From the NCBI RefSeq assembly GCF_049348705.1, contig NZ_CP186485.1, forward strand, positions 2,169,863-2,233,862: a DNA stretch of 64,000 nucleotides, in the 5' to 3' direction. The DNA is from Paracoxiella cheracis (GTDB lineage: Bacteria > Pseudomonadota > Gammaproteobacteria > Coxiellales > Coxiellaceae). The notes beneath the pieces are model-generated. The model saw only the letters and a program-made list of their open reading frames with translations. It searched no databases and had not been told where the DNA came from. The translations under genes and the position numbers were made by a program. Shown piece after piece: positions 56,480 to 64,000 of the stretch (positions are counted from its first letter, which is position 1; each line of letters opens with the position of its first letter).

Positions 56480-56828
56480 TCTTTAACGACTCAAAAACAT
56501 GATCAGATACACGCGGTAATCGACCATATCCTCGTGTAGATATACTTTCCAAAACACCATCAATCACACCCTCATTAAATCTATTCCTTTCTGGCAATCC
56601 ATTCTCATTAGCCCACCTGTTTACTGCAAAAAACATATGTTTCAGTTGCTCAGTAAACGAGGGATTTATCTCATTATTAGAGGATCTAATTGATGTTGTA
56701 TGCTCCTCTCCTGGAGACAATTCTAATTTATTACAGAGCAAGCTCCGGTGAGGGCGATCAGTCTGGGCTGGGGCAAATGCAAGCTCATGATCTAAATGAA
56801 ATTGTGGTTTGCAAATGATTATCTTCAT

Positions 56829-57048
56829 TTTCTGCTCGTTTATTCAAGGTTCCTATCTCGCTCGAATGAAGTCACATCCTTAGACTCAAAGACCCCATTC
56901 GGCTTTTGAAACCAAGGGTAATATGGTTACAAAAAACCATTAATGTTTTATGAAAAAAAGAATAAACTCTAGGGGATATTTCTGTATAAAAATTAACATG
57001 CCTTTGTTTTTTTGCATGATGTCCTATAAGGTTCAACTATCGTAAGTA
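56829..57048. other. Upstream region of the disrupted tandem-repeat gene
   Basis: No gene is visible. The stretch 56930-57040 resembles 11465-11572 upstream of the paralogous gene. Shared words include ACAAAAAACCATTA-type, ATGAAAAAAAG and CTGTATAAA. IS3 debris begins at 57049. Confidence 0.5.
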
Positions 57049-57100
57049 ATCTAGACCCGAATTTCCGGACACTTCATAATCCAAAATGAGGAGCTGTCCG

Positions 57101-57361
57101 ATGACAATTAAATCTCGTTATGACCAAGATTTTAAAGATGGGGCTGTTAAACTAGCTCAAGAGTCTCATAAGCCGATTGCTCAAATTGCACAAGAGCTTG
57201 GCGTCAAACCTACCTTACTTTACAGTTGGCTAAAGAAAGAACGCCAGCCACAAGAGGTAAAAGCAGCCATGCAACAGTTAAGCCAACAAGAGGCTGAAAT
57301 TAACCAGTTAAAACGAGAGCTTAGACGTGTTACCAAGGAGCGTGACATCTTAAAAAAGTAA
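57101..57361 (+). CDS. IS3-family OrfA (helix-turn-helix subunit)
   Basis: 86 aa from an ATG preceded by GAGGAG. The N-terminal helix-turn-helix 'PIAQIAQELGVKPTLLYSWLKK' is followed by a coiled coil 'EAEINQLKRELRRVTKERDILKK'. The end has AAAAAAG, the slippery site of IS3 elements. Intact on its own but without a functional partner. Confidence 0.88.
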   Translation: MTIKSRYDQDFKDGAVKLAQESHKPIAQIAQELGVKPTLLYSWLKKERQPQEVKAAMQQLSQQEAEINQLKRELRRVTKERDILKK

Positions 57362-57818
57362 CGGTGTTCTTCGCGAAGGATCACGAGTGAGGTTCGCCTG
57401 GATAAAACAACATCGTGATCATTGGGGAATAAGTACTCTGTGTCGCGTTTTGCAGGTATCCCGTAGCGGCTATTACGAATGGATGGGTCGCGCGCCATCG
57501 CAACGTGATTTGGAAAATCAGTTTTTAGACCAGAAAATTATTGAGATTTACCAATTTCATCAAGGACGTTATGGTGGTTTTCGTATTTGGCAGGAGTTGT
57601 TGATGGCGGGTATACGTTGTAGCTTGAATCGTGTTAAAAGGCGGTTAACTGGATTGAATTTAAAAGCAAAAACGAAGCGTAGATTTAAAGCAACCACCGA
57701 TTCTGCTCATCAATATCCTGTTGCTCCGAATTTATTAAATCGCGATTTTACAACAACAGCACCCAATCAAAAATAGGTGGGTGATATTACGTATATCCCT
57801 ACCGCACAAGGTTGGCTG
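57362..57818 (+). pseudogene. IS3-family OrfB fragment, degenerate
   Basis: A short 'VFFAKDHE' start is followed by a one-base shift near 57385, then 'RFAWIKQHRDHWGISTLCRVLQVSRSGYYEWM' (HTH_21-like region; quoted in short: SRSGYYEWM). A TAG stands at 57774-57776 just before 'VGDITYIPTAQGWL', the first catalytic strand of the rve core. The frame then ends at the second left-end copy. The catalytic domain is absent. Confidence 0.85.
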
Positions 57819-57870
57819 ATCTAGACCCGAATTTCCGGACACTTCATAATCCAAAATGAGGAGCTGTCCG

Positions 57871-57912
57871 GTAAAACGAGTCTACATCATACACCATAGA
57901 CTGATGTTTTAC
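57871..57912. other. Two-step stem-loop after the IS3 remnant
   Basis: GTAAAAC, AGTCTA, a 12-base loop, TAGACT and GTTTTAC form a hairpin with a small internal bulge. Its role is unknown. Confidence 0.55.
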
Positions 57913-57929
57913 AAAACCGCACTAAACAG

Positions 57930-58034
57930 CTTAGGGATGGCGCCTCCCGAAAACAAAAATCCCTTCTCGCACTTGCAAGCAATTGAAATCAATAAAATGT
58001 TTTAAGTTTTTAAACCGATTTCTAGGGGGAACCT
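57930..58034. repeat. MITE-like palindromic repeat, copy 4, one arm only
   Basis: Reading the - strand from the yggT stop: AGAGGTTCCCCCTAGAAATCGG, GATTTCAATTGCTTGC, GCGAGAAGGGATTTTTG, TTTTCGGGAGGCGCCATCCC (each quoted as a separate piece). These match one arm and the centre of copies 1 and 3. The other arm is missing or replaced by the sequence next to the IS3 debris. Confidence 0.6.
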
Positions 58035-58613
58035 CTAAGTAAACGCTAACTTCATGCCGGTATTTATTAAAGCACCAAAACCATAAGCTGAAATGAGTTG
58101 CAAGGCAATCAAGACAGGGATCGGAGATAAATCAAAACCAGCTATTGTGGGTATGAGTCTGCGCGCAGGTTTCATGATCGGTTCTGTAATGAGAAAAACA
58201 ACTTCAGCAATCGGGCTCTGTTGCAATGACACAACCCAGCTCATAATCGCCCTTACAATAATTGCATAAAAATATAAATTAACAAATTTATTACCTATCA
58301 TTCCAATAGAAATGACAATCGTCCCCCAAAGCCCGGGCACAACCTTAAAACGCAGCCAAATTGTCAGCAATGTTTCAATCACTGCAAATAATAAAATTAA
58401 AAATATAATGGCAAAATCAAATCCTTTAAACCCCGGCAATACCTTTTGCATGGGTGTGACAAAAACATTGGTGAGCTTAATAATTAATTGTGAAAATGGA
58501 TTATGATAACTTGCGCCAAGTTTTTGCATGAGTAGGCGTACTATTAAAATAATAATATAGATATCAAAAACAAGATCGACTAAAAACATGCCAGCATTGC
58601 TCAGTGTTGTCAT
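58035..58613 (-). CDS. YggT family membrane protein
   Basis: 192 aa with two YGGT units, each with 'NPFSQLIIKLTNVFVTPMQKVLPG'-type (first) and 'SPIAEVVFLITEPIMKPARRLIP'-type (second) loops between paired membrane helices. The family sits beside proC and yggS in most proteobacteria. Its precise role is unsettled, with osmotic and envelope stress suggested. The start overlaps the end of proC by four bases. Confidence 0.85.
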   Translation of the reverse strand: MTTLSNAGMFLVDLVFDIYIIILIVRLLMQKLGASYHNPFSQLIIKLTNVFVTPMQKVLPGFKGFDFAIIFLILLFAVIETLLTIWLRFKVVPGLWGTIVISIGMIGNKFVNLYFYAIIVRAIMSWVVSLQQSPIAEVVFLITEPIMKPARRLIPTIAGFDLSPIPVLIALQLISAYGFGALINTGMKLAFT

Positions 58614-59689
58614 AATGACTCCGCTACTTTTACAGTGTGATTATGAGCTGCCTTCAAAGCAGCTTCAAATATATTTCGAATACCACGTTCTTCAAATACT
58701 TTTATCCCTTGTTCTGTCGACCCACCGGGCACTGTAATAAAACGCCGCAACTCAGTCACATCGTGCTCCGATTCCAATGCCATGCGCGCAGCACCCTGTA
58801 CGGTTTGCAACGTTAGCAAACGTGCATTTTCTTCAGATAAACCCAGCGCTTCGCCCGCTGCTTGCAGTGCTTCCATAACGAGAAAAACATAAGCAGGACC
58901 TGATCCTGACAGTGCCGCTACTGCATTAATCAAACTTTCATTGTCGACCCAAATAACAATACCGACAGCTCGCATAATATGCTCACTCAAGCTTTTTTGT
59001 TCTGGCGTTACATTTACATTAGCATACAATCCGCTTGCACCCGCACCCACCGACGATGGGGTGTTCGGCATAACTCGTACAATGGCAGCATCATTACCCA
59101 ACCATTCACGCATATGCGAATCATTCACATCGCTTGCAACTGAAATAATTAAAGGTGATTTTTCAGCAACAATATCTTTAATTTCTTCACAAACTGTTTT
59201 TACAGCACCGGGTTCAACCGCAATCACAACGATACAAGCGTGTCGCGATGCTCGTGATAGATTATTGCCATCCCTGTCAATAATCGACTCGCAATACGCG
59301 ACAACTTAAATAGCCGCGGACGTCCTCGTCGCCCGCGCTCCGCGACCTCACGGCTCGACTACGCACGGGCTCTCAAATGACTTGACGGCTCGTAAAGATT
59401 TTTTGCAGTCGCTTACGCTCGGCAAAAAATCCGAGCCTACCGCGGAATACGCGCCTTCGCTTCGCTCTCCATGGCGCGCATCGGCTGCATGCGACACACC
59501 TTCACGATTTTCTTGCGTCGTGTGCACCCCCAATTTTTCTCGGAAAAAATTTAATTTTTCTGTGCCACGATTTGTTACCCAGATTTGATTCGGATCATAT
59601 TCACTGTTGACCAACCCAATGATGATATTGCGCGCCATGTTGCCGCCGCCGATGAAAGTGATTGTTGGTTTTTCATTCTCGCTCTCCAA
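58610..59689 (-). pseudogene. proC: Pyrroline-5-carboxylate reductase, split by the 249-bp repeat
   Basis: ProC makes proline from pyrroline-5-carboxylate. The N-terminal part has the Rossmann motif 'FIGGGNMARNII' up to 'GVSHAA'. The remainder resumes at 'IVVIAVEPG' and carries 'SVASDV', 'VRVMPNTPSSVG' and 'ALSGSGPAYVFL' with the catalytic loop. The repeat lies between them, and deletion of its 249 bp restores one frame. Within the repeat the frame meets a TGA at 59348. The TTG at 59689 is the best start I can see; it overlaps yggS. Confidence 0.88.
59235..59483. repeat. 249-bp structured repeat, copy C (inside proC)
   Basis: Same extent and apparently identical sequence as copies A and B. 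It has the same left end CAAGCGTGTCGCG and right end GGCGCGCATCG. The flanks show no duplicated bases. It interrupts a conserved metabolic gene at the third strand of the Rossmann fold. Confidence 0.93.
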
Positions 59690-60356
59690 ATAATGCCGTC
59701 CCAATTCTAACAATTGTGCTTCCTTCCGCAATAGCCGCTTCAAAGTCATGCGACATGCCCATCGATAACGTGTCTAAATCAAAGCCTTGTTCGACGAGTG
59801 TGTTTTGTGCCTCAGCCACTGCATGATATATTTTGCGCTGCGCTGAAAAATCGTCGACATAGGCAGGTATCGCCATCAATCCCCGTAATTTTAAATGCTC
59901 TAACTGAGTAATGGCGCTCGCTAATTCGGATAGTTCTGACACGCAAACACCTTGCTTATTCGCTTCATCGCTAATGTTAATTTGAATGCAAACATTTAGA
60001 GGCGGAAGATGATTAGGGCGCTGTTGATTTAATCGCTCTGCAATTTTAGTCCGAGCAACCCCGTGGGCCCAGGCAAAATTTTCTGCGATAGCGCGTGTTT
60101 TATTCACTTGAATACCACCGATAAAATGCCATTCGAGAGAACTATCTTGAAGCACTTTAATTTTTGATAGGGCTTCTTGTAAATAATTTTCACCGAAATA
60201 CGTTTGCCCTGCGGCAATAGCCGCTTTAATTTTTTCAATGCTTTGTTTTTTACTAACCGCTAATAATCGGACTGAATTTTCTGCGCGATGATATTTTTTT
60301 TCAGCCGCGCGAATCCGTTTGTTAATTGCGAATAAATTAGATGACAGGGCCGGCAT
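59673..60356 (-). CDS. yggS: PLP homeostasis protein YggS (PROSC family)
   Basis: 227 aa from the ATG at 60356, which overlaps the pckA stop by 20 bases. The PLP lysine is in 'LLAVSKKQSIEKI', and the family blocks 'FGENYLQEA', 'WHFIGGIQVNK' and 'SMGMSHDFEAAI' are present. 'GIQ' replaces the more common 'GPLQ', a minor variation. YggS/PROSC proteins buffer free PLP. Usual neighbour of proC and yggT. Confidence 0.93.
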   Translation of the reverse strand: MPALSSNLFAINKRIRAAEKKYHRAENSVRLLAVSKKQSIEKIKAAIAAGQTYFGENYLQEALSKIKVLQDSSLEWHFIGGIQVNKTRAIAENFAWAHGVARTKIAERLNQQRPNHLPPLNVCIQINISDEANKQGVCVSELSELASAITQLEHLKLRGLMAIPAYVDDFSAQRKIYHAVAEAQNTLVEQGFDLDTLSMGMSHDFEAAIAEGSTIVRIGTALFGERE

Positions 60357-61884
60357 GTCGAATCGCCTCTGGTACTTCAAACTTTGTGAAATTATCTCTA
60401 AATTTTTCCATGAGGGCTTTGATTTGCGAATCATATGCGTTGACGTCAGACCATGTATTCCGTGGATTCAGCACCTTGCTATCAACACCAGGCACTTCTT
60501 TTGGTATCGCAATTCCAAATCCTGGCAGTATTTCTGTCGGCTTATCGATTAATGCATCACTTAAAATAGCATTGATCACAGCACGCGTTGTTGGAATCGA
60601 AAATCGCTGCCCACCTTCACCATAAGCACCACCTGACCATCCGGTGTTGACCAAATAAACTTGGCACCCCGCATCCTCAACGCGCTTCATTAATAGCTCC
60701 GCATAAACCGTCGCGGGTCTTGGGAAAAACGGTGCACCAAAGCATGTGCTAAACGTAGGCGTCACACCCTTTGCACTGCCAAGCTCCGTGCTGCCCACAA
60801 GTGCTGTATATCCGCTTAAAAAGTGATAGGCAGCTTGCTCTTTCGTTAAAAGCGCAACCGGTGGCAATACACCATAAAGATCGCATGTTAAAAAAATCAC
60901 TGCCTTTGGTAAGCCACCTTTGTTTTCTTCAACACGCAGCGGAATATGTTCGCGCGGATAAGCAGCGCGTGAATTTTGTGTTAGTGAGCTGTCGCTGTAA
61001 TCCGGCTCACCATTTTCTTTTAAGACAACATTTTCCATGATTGCACCACGACGTATTGCATCCCAGATAACGGGTTCACGGTCACGGGATAAATCGATGC
61101 ATTTTGCATAGCAGCCACCTTCAAAGTTAAATACACCCGTGTTACTCCAACCGTGCTCATCATCACCAATCAGATAACGTTGCGGATCAGCAGACAAGGT
61201 CGTTTTTCCTGTCCCCGATAGGCCAAAAAATAATGCGACGTCGCCATCTTTACCCATGTTTGCAGCACAATGCATCGGCAAAACATCGTGCGCGGGTAAA
61301 AAATAATTTAATACTGAGAACATCGCTTTTTTCATTTCCCCGGCATATGGCATTCCAACAAGCAATACTTTTCGTTGTGAAAAATTAATCATTACCGTGC
61401 CATCACTATTTACATGATCACGTTCTGGATCTGTTTTCATGTTGGGTGCACTTAAAATAGTCCAAGGTTCTTTACCAGATGCATCATTTTCTTTGGGGCG
61501 AATGAATAAATTACGCGCAAATAAATTGTGCCAGGCTGTTTCAGTTATTACATCAAGGGGAAGAAAATATTCATCATCAGCTCCGACACGCAGGTGTGAA
61601 ATATAAACAGGAACATTCGACAAATATTCACGAGTGCGCGCCCATAAAGCGTCAAAATATTCCGGATCGATAGGTTGATTGACCGATCCCCACTGGACAG
61701 TGTTTGCCGTTTCTTTATCGTTGACAATAAAACGATCTTTTGGTGATCGACCTGTTCGCTTACCCGTTGAGACTGACAGTGCTCCGGTTACGCTTAGCAC
61801 TCCCTCACCGTTTTTCACTGCTTCATCGATCAGCGCTTCACTCGAAAGATCGTTATGGATGTGTTTAGAGGCGACTTGATTCAT
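60337..61884 (-). CDS. pckA: Phosphoenolpyruvate carboxykinase (ATP)
   Basis: Converts oxaloacetate and ATP to PEP and CO2 for gluconeogenesis. The P-loop 'GLSGTGKTTLSADP' is near residues 220-233, and the kinase-2 block is 'IGDDEHGW'. The substrate region 'GKRTGRSPKDRFIV' is near 50. The start at 61884 (MNQVASKH) follows GAGGGA by 7 bases. 515 aa. Confidence 0.97.
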   Translation of the reverse strand: MNQVASKHIHNDLSSEALIDEAVKNGEGVLSVTGALSVSTGKRTGRSPKDRFIVNDKETANTVQWGSVNQPIDPEYFDALWARTREYLSNVPVYISHLRVGADDEYFLPLDVITETAWHNLFARNLFIRPKENDASGKEPWTILSAPNMKTDPERDHVNSDGTVMINFSQRKVLLVGMPYAGEMKKAMFSVLNYFLPAHDVLPMHCAANMGKDGDVALFFGLSGTGKTTLSADPQRYLIGDDEHGWSNTGVFNFEGGCYAKCIDLSRDREPVIWDAIRRGAIMENVVLKENGEPDYSDSSLTQNSRAAYPREHIPLRVEENKGGLPKAVIFLTCDLYGVLPPVALLTKEQAAYHFLSGYTALVGSTELGSAKGVTPTFSTCFGAPFFPRPATVYAELLMKRVEDAGCQVYLVNTGWSGGAYGEGGQRFSIPTTRAVINAILSDALIDKPTEILPGFGIAIPKEVPGVDSKVLNPRNTWSDVNAYDSQIKALMEKFRDNFTKFEVPEAIRHAGPVI

Positions 61885-62006
61885 ATGGGTTTCCCTCAAT
61901 TGCTCTGGCAAACTAACTCGCAACGAAGGAACATTATTGCAAATTCTCCACGCCCTGAATAGGAGGTATTGCTACCGGAGGCGTATCCAAGCATACTTAC
62001 CTTACA

Positions 62007-62561
62007 ATGATTAAAACTAACATACTGACTAATCACTTTTTGGTCGCCATGCCAAACCTCGTTGATTTGAACTTTACCAGAGCGGTTGTTTATCTCTATG
62101 AGCACACCAAAGACGGCGCCTTGGGAATGATTATTAATCAACCTCTCCAAATTAACTTGGGTAGCGTGCTCAATCACCTTGATATTTCAGTCACAAAAAC
62201 AGAGCTTGCTGACTATCCTGTTTTTATGGGCGGCCCGGTAGGCCAAGAGCATGGCTTTATCATTTATGATCAAGAAGCTAAGGGCCCCAATGATGCTAAA
62301 GAGCTCCTTGTATCGGCATCAAAAGAAATGCTACAGGAGATTGCGGCTGGCAAAGGACCAAACGATTTTATTATCACATTAGGCTATTCCGGCTGGGAGT
62401 CTGGGCAGCTCGAGAGGGAAATTGCTCGAAATGACTGGCTAATCGTCCCTTATAACCGCGATATTTTGTTCAAAACCCCGATAGAAAAACGCTGGCAAGA
62501 CACGGCTGCTTTGATTGGGGTTGATATACTCCACCTTTCCGATCAGGTGGGGCATGCCTAA
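62007..62561 (+). CDS. yqgE: YqgE/AlgH family protein
   Basis: 184 aa with the family start 'LTNHFLVAMPNLVDLNFTRAVVYLYEH', 'ALGMIINQPL' and 'GGPVGQEHGFII', and 'GYSGWESGQLEREI' near residue 130. It is a compact cytosolic fold of unsettled function, named AlgH in Pseudomonas. It precedes and overlaps ruvX by 8 bases, the usual pairing. Confidence 0.93.
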   Translation: MIKTNILTNHFLVAMPNLVDLNFTRAVVYLYEHTKDGALGMIINQPLQINLGSVLNHLDISVTKTELADYPVFMGGPVGQEHGFIIYDQEAKGPNDAKELLVSASKEMLQEIAAGKGPNDFIITLGYSGWESGQLEREIARNDWLIVPYNRDILFKTPIEKRWQDTAALIGVDILHLSDQVGHA

Positions 62562-62949
62562 ACACAACACCTTGCTGGGCTTCGATTTTGGTATGCGCAG
62601 AATTGGCGTTGCGGTCGGACAAATGATCACTCGAACTGCCAACCCGGTGGCTGTCTTAAATGCACGCGATGGTGTACCCAATTGGGAACATGTTCAAGAG
62701 TTGATAGATACCTGGAATATTGATGCGATCGTGGTGGGAATTCCCTTGAACATGGATGGATCTAAACAACCGGTGACTTTCGCAGCACAACGATTCGCGA
62801 ACAAATTAAGCTCTCGATACGGTTTGCCTGTATATACAGTTGATGAAAGATTAACCACCCTTGAAGCTAAGCGTCACCAGCAAAAAGAACTTGACAGTTA
62901 CGCTGCGAAGCTTATCTTAGAACAATGGCTACGTGAACAGGACTCATAA
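62554..62949 (+). CDS. ruvX: Holliday-junction resolvase-like YqgF (RuvX)
   Basis: 131 aa from an ATG with AGGTGGGG upstream. 'LGFDFGMRRIGVAVGQ' opens the RNase H-like fold with the first acidic residue. 'VVGIPLNMDG' and 'VYTVDERLTTLEA' supply the other family motifs. It processes the 5' end of 16S rRNA precursor in characterised bacteria. Confidence 0.94.
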   Translation: MPKHNTLLGFDFGMRRIGVAVGQMITRTANPVAVLNARDGVPNWEHVQELIDTWNIDAIVVGIPLNMDGSKQPVTFAAQRFANKLSSRYGLPVYTVDERLTTLEAKRHQQKELDSYAAKLILEQWLREQDS

Positions 62950-62950
62950 C

Positions 62951-63883
62951 ATGTCCCATACGAATACGTTACAGCATCTTATCAGCATGAAGTCGCTAGA
63001 TCGCGACATGATCGAAGCAATTTTAAATAAAGCTGAATATTTTCTACACGATGCAATCCCCAATAACAAAGTAACGGATTCGTTAAAAGACCGAATCGTT
63101 GCTAATTTGTTTTTTGAGCCCAGTACGCGCACGCGCAACTCTTTTATCATCGCTGCTAAGCGATTGAATGCGACCGTCGTACTGAATCCACATTTACCAC
63201 ACTCCGCCGTCGTCAAAGGCGAGTCATTATTGGATACAATCTGGACATTCGAAGCCATGGGCGTCTCTGATTTTATCATTCGCCATGCCGAAAACGGCCT
63301 TCCCGAGTGGGTTTCACAAGAGTTAAAAACATCTGCGGCCGTCATCAATGCTGGCGATGGGACCAACCAACACCCCACCCAAGCCCTCATTGATTTACTT
63401 ACAATTCGTCAACACAAAAAATCCTGGGAATCATTGACCGTCACTATCATTGGAGACATCATTCATTCACGTGTTGCACACTCATTAATCGATGGATTAA
63501 CCCTAATGGGCGTTGCGCAAATTCATTTAGTGGCGCCCCCGAAATTATTACCTGATCACGAACTTCCTGAAAATATTCTGACCTTTAATTCATTAGAGGA
63601 TGGCATTAAAGATAGTGATGTCATTGTCACCTTGCGTATACAAAAAGAACGCCATGAAAAACTCGATGACTCAGAATTTAATTCTTTTCGTGAACATTTT
63701 TGCCTCACTAAACAAAAATTGACCTTGGCAAAATCAAACGCAATCATACTCCATCCCGGCCCTATGAATCGCGACGTTGAAATCGCTTCAGAAGTGGCTG
63801 ATAGCTCGCAATCCGTTATTTTAAAACAAGTTCATAATGGGATTGGTATTCGCATGGCCGTTTTTGATCTTCTTCGCACATGA
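62951..63883 (+). CDS. pyrB: Aspartate carbamoyltransferase, catalytic chain
   Basis: First committed step of pyrimidine synthesis. The carbamoyl-phosphate site 'FFEPSTRTRNSF' is near residues 52-63, and 'GDGTNQHPTQALIDL' and 'HPGPMNRDVEI' are conserved. 310 aa; the start at 62951, one base after the ruvX stop, removes an upstream extension. No pyrI regulatory chain follows in the window. Confidence 0.96.
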   Translation: MSHTNTLQHLISMKSLDRDMIEAILNKAEYFLHDAIPNNKVTDSLKDRIVANLFFEPSTRTRNSFIIAAKRLNATVVLNPHLPHSAVVKGESLLDTIWTFEAMGVSDFIIRHAENGLPEWVSQELKTSAAVINAGDGTNQHPTQALIDLLTIRQHKKSWESLTVTIIGDIIHSRVAHSLIDGLTLMGVAQIHLVAPPKLLPDHELPENILTFNSLEDGIKDSDVIVTLRIQKERHEKLDDSEFNSFREHFCLTKQKLTLAKSNAIILHPGPMNRDVEIASEVADSSQSVILKQVHNGIGIRMAVFDLLRT

Positions 63884-64000
63884 AAATAAAATATTATTTT
63901 CCTCTTTTTGTGCATTTGTCTCTGGATAACTTATCCACAGTTCTATAGAATATGACACCTAAATTTTTTCAATGGATGAAATCTACAAAGGACTACCACC
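63884..64000. other. Right edge, non-coding as seen
   Basis: AT-rich. TTATCCACA at 63931-63939 matches the DnaA-box consensus, but it is single and no oriC neighbours are present. No reading frame is supported to the edge. Confidence 0.3.

Larger units (their letters stand above)
53177..56828 (-). pseudogene. Large tandem-repeat (TPLH, ankyrin-like) protein gene, disrupted
   Basis: Removing the IS1 copy with one 9-bp duplication, and one unit of an 8-bp tandem duplication, yields a single 928-codon frame. The joints read 'HVFESLKIQLEEIYYALND' and 'NLIELVKMAAANAGE'. Roughly residues 1-515 are helical and unknown. Seven ~47-residue repeats follow, each 'LIEVAKLAAANAGEAAWGTA' + 'KGATPLHGLMGAL' + 'KNPTNAN'. 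The TPLH word recalls ankyrin repeats, but the unit is longer than 33 residues. The tail is Ser/Arg-rich. Its N-terminal region resembles the disrupted gene at 6.4-11.2 kb. A secreted effector is a plausible guess. Confidence 0.85.
57049..57870 (+). mobile_element. IS3-family remnant bounded by two left ends
   Basis: The 52-bp sequence at 57049-57100 (beginning ATCTAGACCCGAATTTCCGG) is repeated exactly, in the same direction, at 57819-57870. The first is the true upstream end of the element before orfA. The second replaces the missing 3' end in the middle of orfB. This is what deletion or recombination between two nearby copies would leave. Confidence 0.88.

Noticed and set aside
63931..63939. 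DnaA box TTATCCACA as a sign of the replication origin
   Set aside because: Only one box is seen, without an AT-rich unwinding region or dnaA, gidA or rpmH nearby.
1..64000. tRNA or rRNA genes in the gaps
   Set aside because: I examined the larger intergenic regions and saw no cloverleaf with a TTCGAATC-type T-arm or any rRNA sequence; a covariance search could still find one.

Overview
This window comes from a gammaproteobacterial chromosome. The marker order argS, a DUF945 protein, ftsN, hslVU, and the clusters ubiE-ubiJ-ubiB, hemC-hemD-hemX-hemY, phoB-phoR, rho/trxA, and yggT-proC-yggS all fit that class. Large eukaryotic-like repeat proteins, a Pho84-type phosphate symporter and heavy insertion-driven gene decay suggest a host-associated lineage of the Legionellales/Coxiellaceae kind. 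That placement is an inference and was not tested by any search.

Layout. 0-6.4 kb: the edge of an unknown gene (- strand), then argS, a DUF945 gene, ftsN, a palindromic MITE-like repeat, a sigma-32-type promoter and hslVU. 6.4-12.2 kb: a decayed island. One large unknown gene (reconstructed 666 aa) is split by an IS1-family element, which is itself split by an IS4-type element, and separately by a 249-bp repeat. A secreted-protein gene broken by a 17-bp tandem duplication follows. 12.2-15.3 kb: ubiE-ubiJ-ubiB. 15.3-18.4 kb: a potassium-channel gene wrecked by an IS982-type element, an IS481-type element with an internal stop, and an orphan BrnA-like antitoxin gene. 18.5-20.3 kb: comM and ubiK.

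20.4-30.3 kb is a sulfur and methyl-cycle block: cystathionine beta-synthase, cystathionine gamma-lyase/synthase, metK and ahcY on the + strand, and metE-metF on the - strand. Together these would run SAM synthesis, SAH hydrolysis, homocysteine remethylation with methyltetrahydrofolate, and transsulfuration toward cysteine. The metE leader holds a SAM-II-like pseudoknot candidate followed by an intrinsic terminator. 30.3-45.2 kb: trpS, uvrD, a lytic-transglycosylase-like lipoprotein, a TSUP permease with two MFS transporters in an overlapping operon, tdk, an acyltransferase, the hem operon and a phosphodiester-glycosidase-like secreted protein. 45.2-52.8 kb: a GacA/UvrY-type regulator, GIY-YIG and Rpn-type nuclease genes, a MITE-like repeat, phoB with an unusually short phoR that lacks membrane segments, a phosphate symporter, rho and trxA.

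53.2-58.0 kb is a second decayed island. It holds a 927-aa (reconstructed) protein with seven tandem ~47-residue repeats, broken by a second IS1-family copy and an 8-bp duplication, followed by IS3-family debris. Its N-terminal part resembles the disrupted gene of the first island, and both genes share an upstream sequence. 58.0-64.0 kb: yggT, proC (split by a copy of the same 249-bp repeat), yggS, pckA, yqgE, ruvX and pyrB.

The most unusual material is (i) the 249-bp structured repeat, apparently identical in three places, lacking target duplications and twice sitting inside genes; (ii) the palindromic MITE-like family at four intergenic sites; and (iii) the paralogous pair of large repeat proteins that has been hit repeatedly by mobile DNA. 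No tRNA, rRNA or CRISPR array was recognised.
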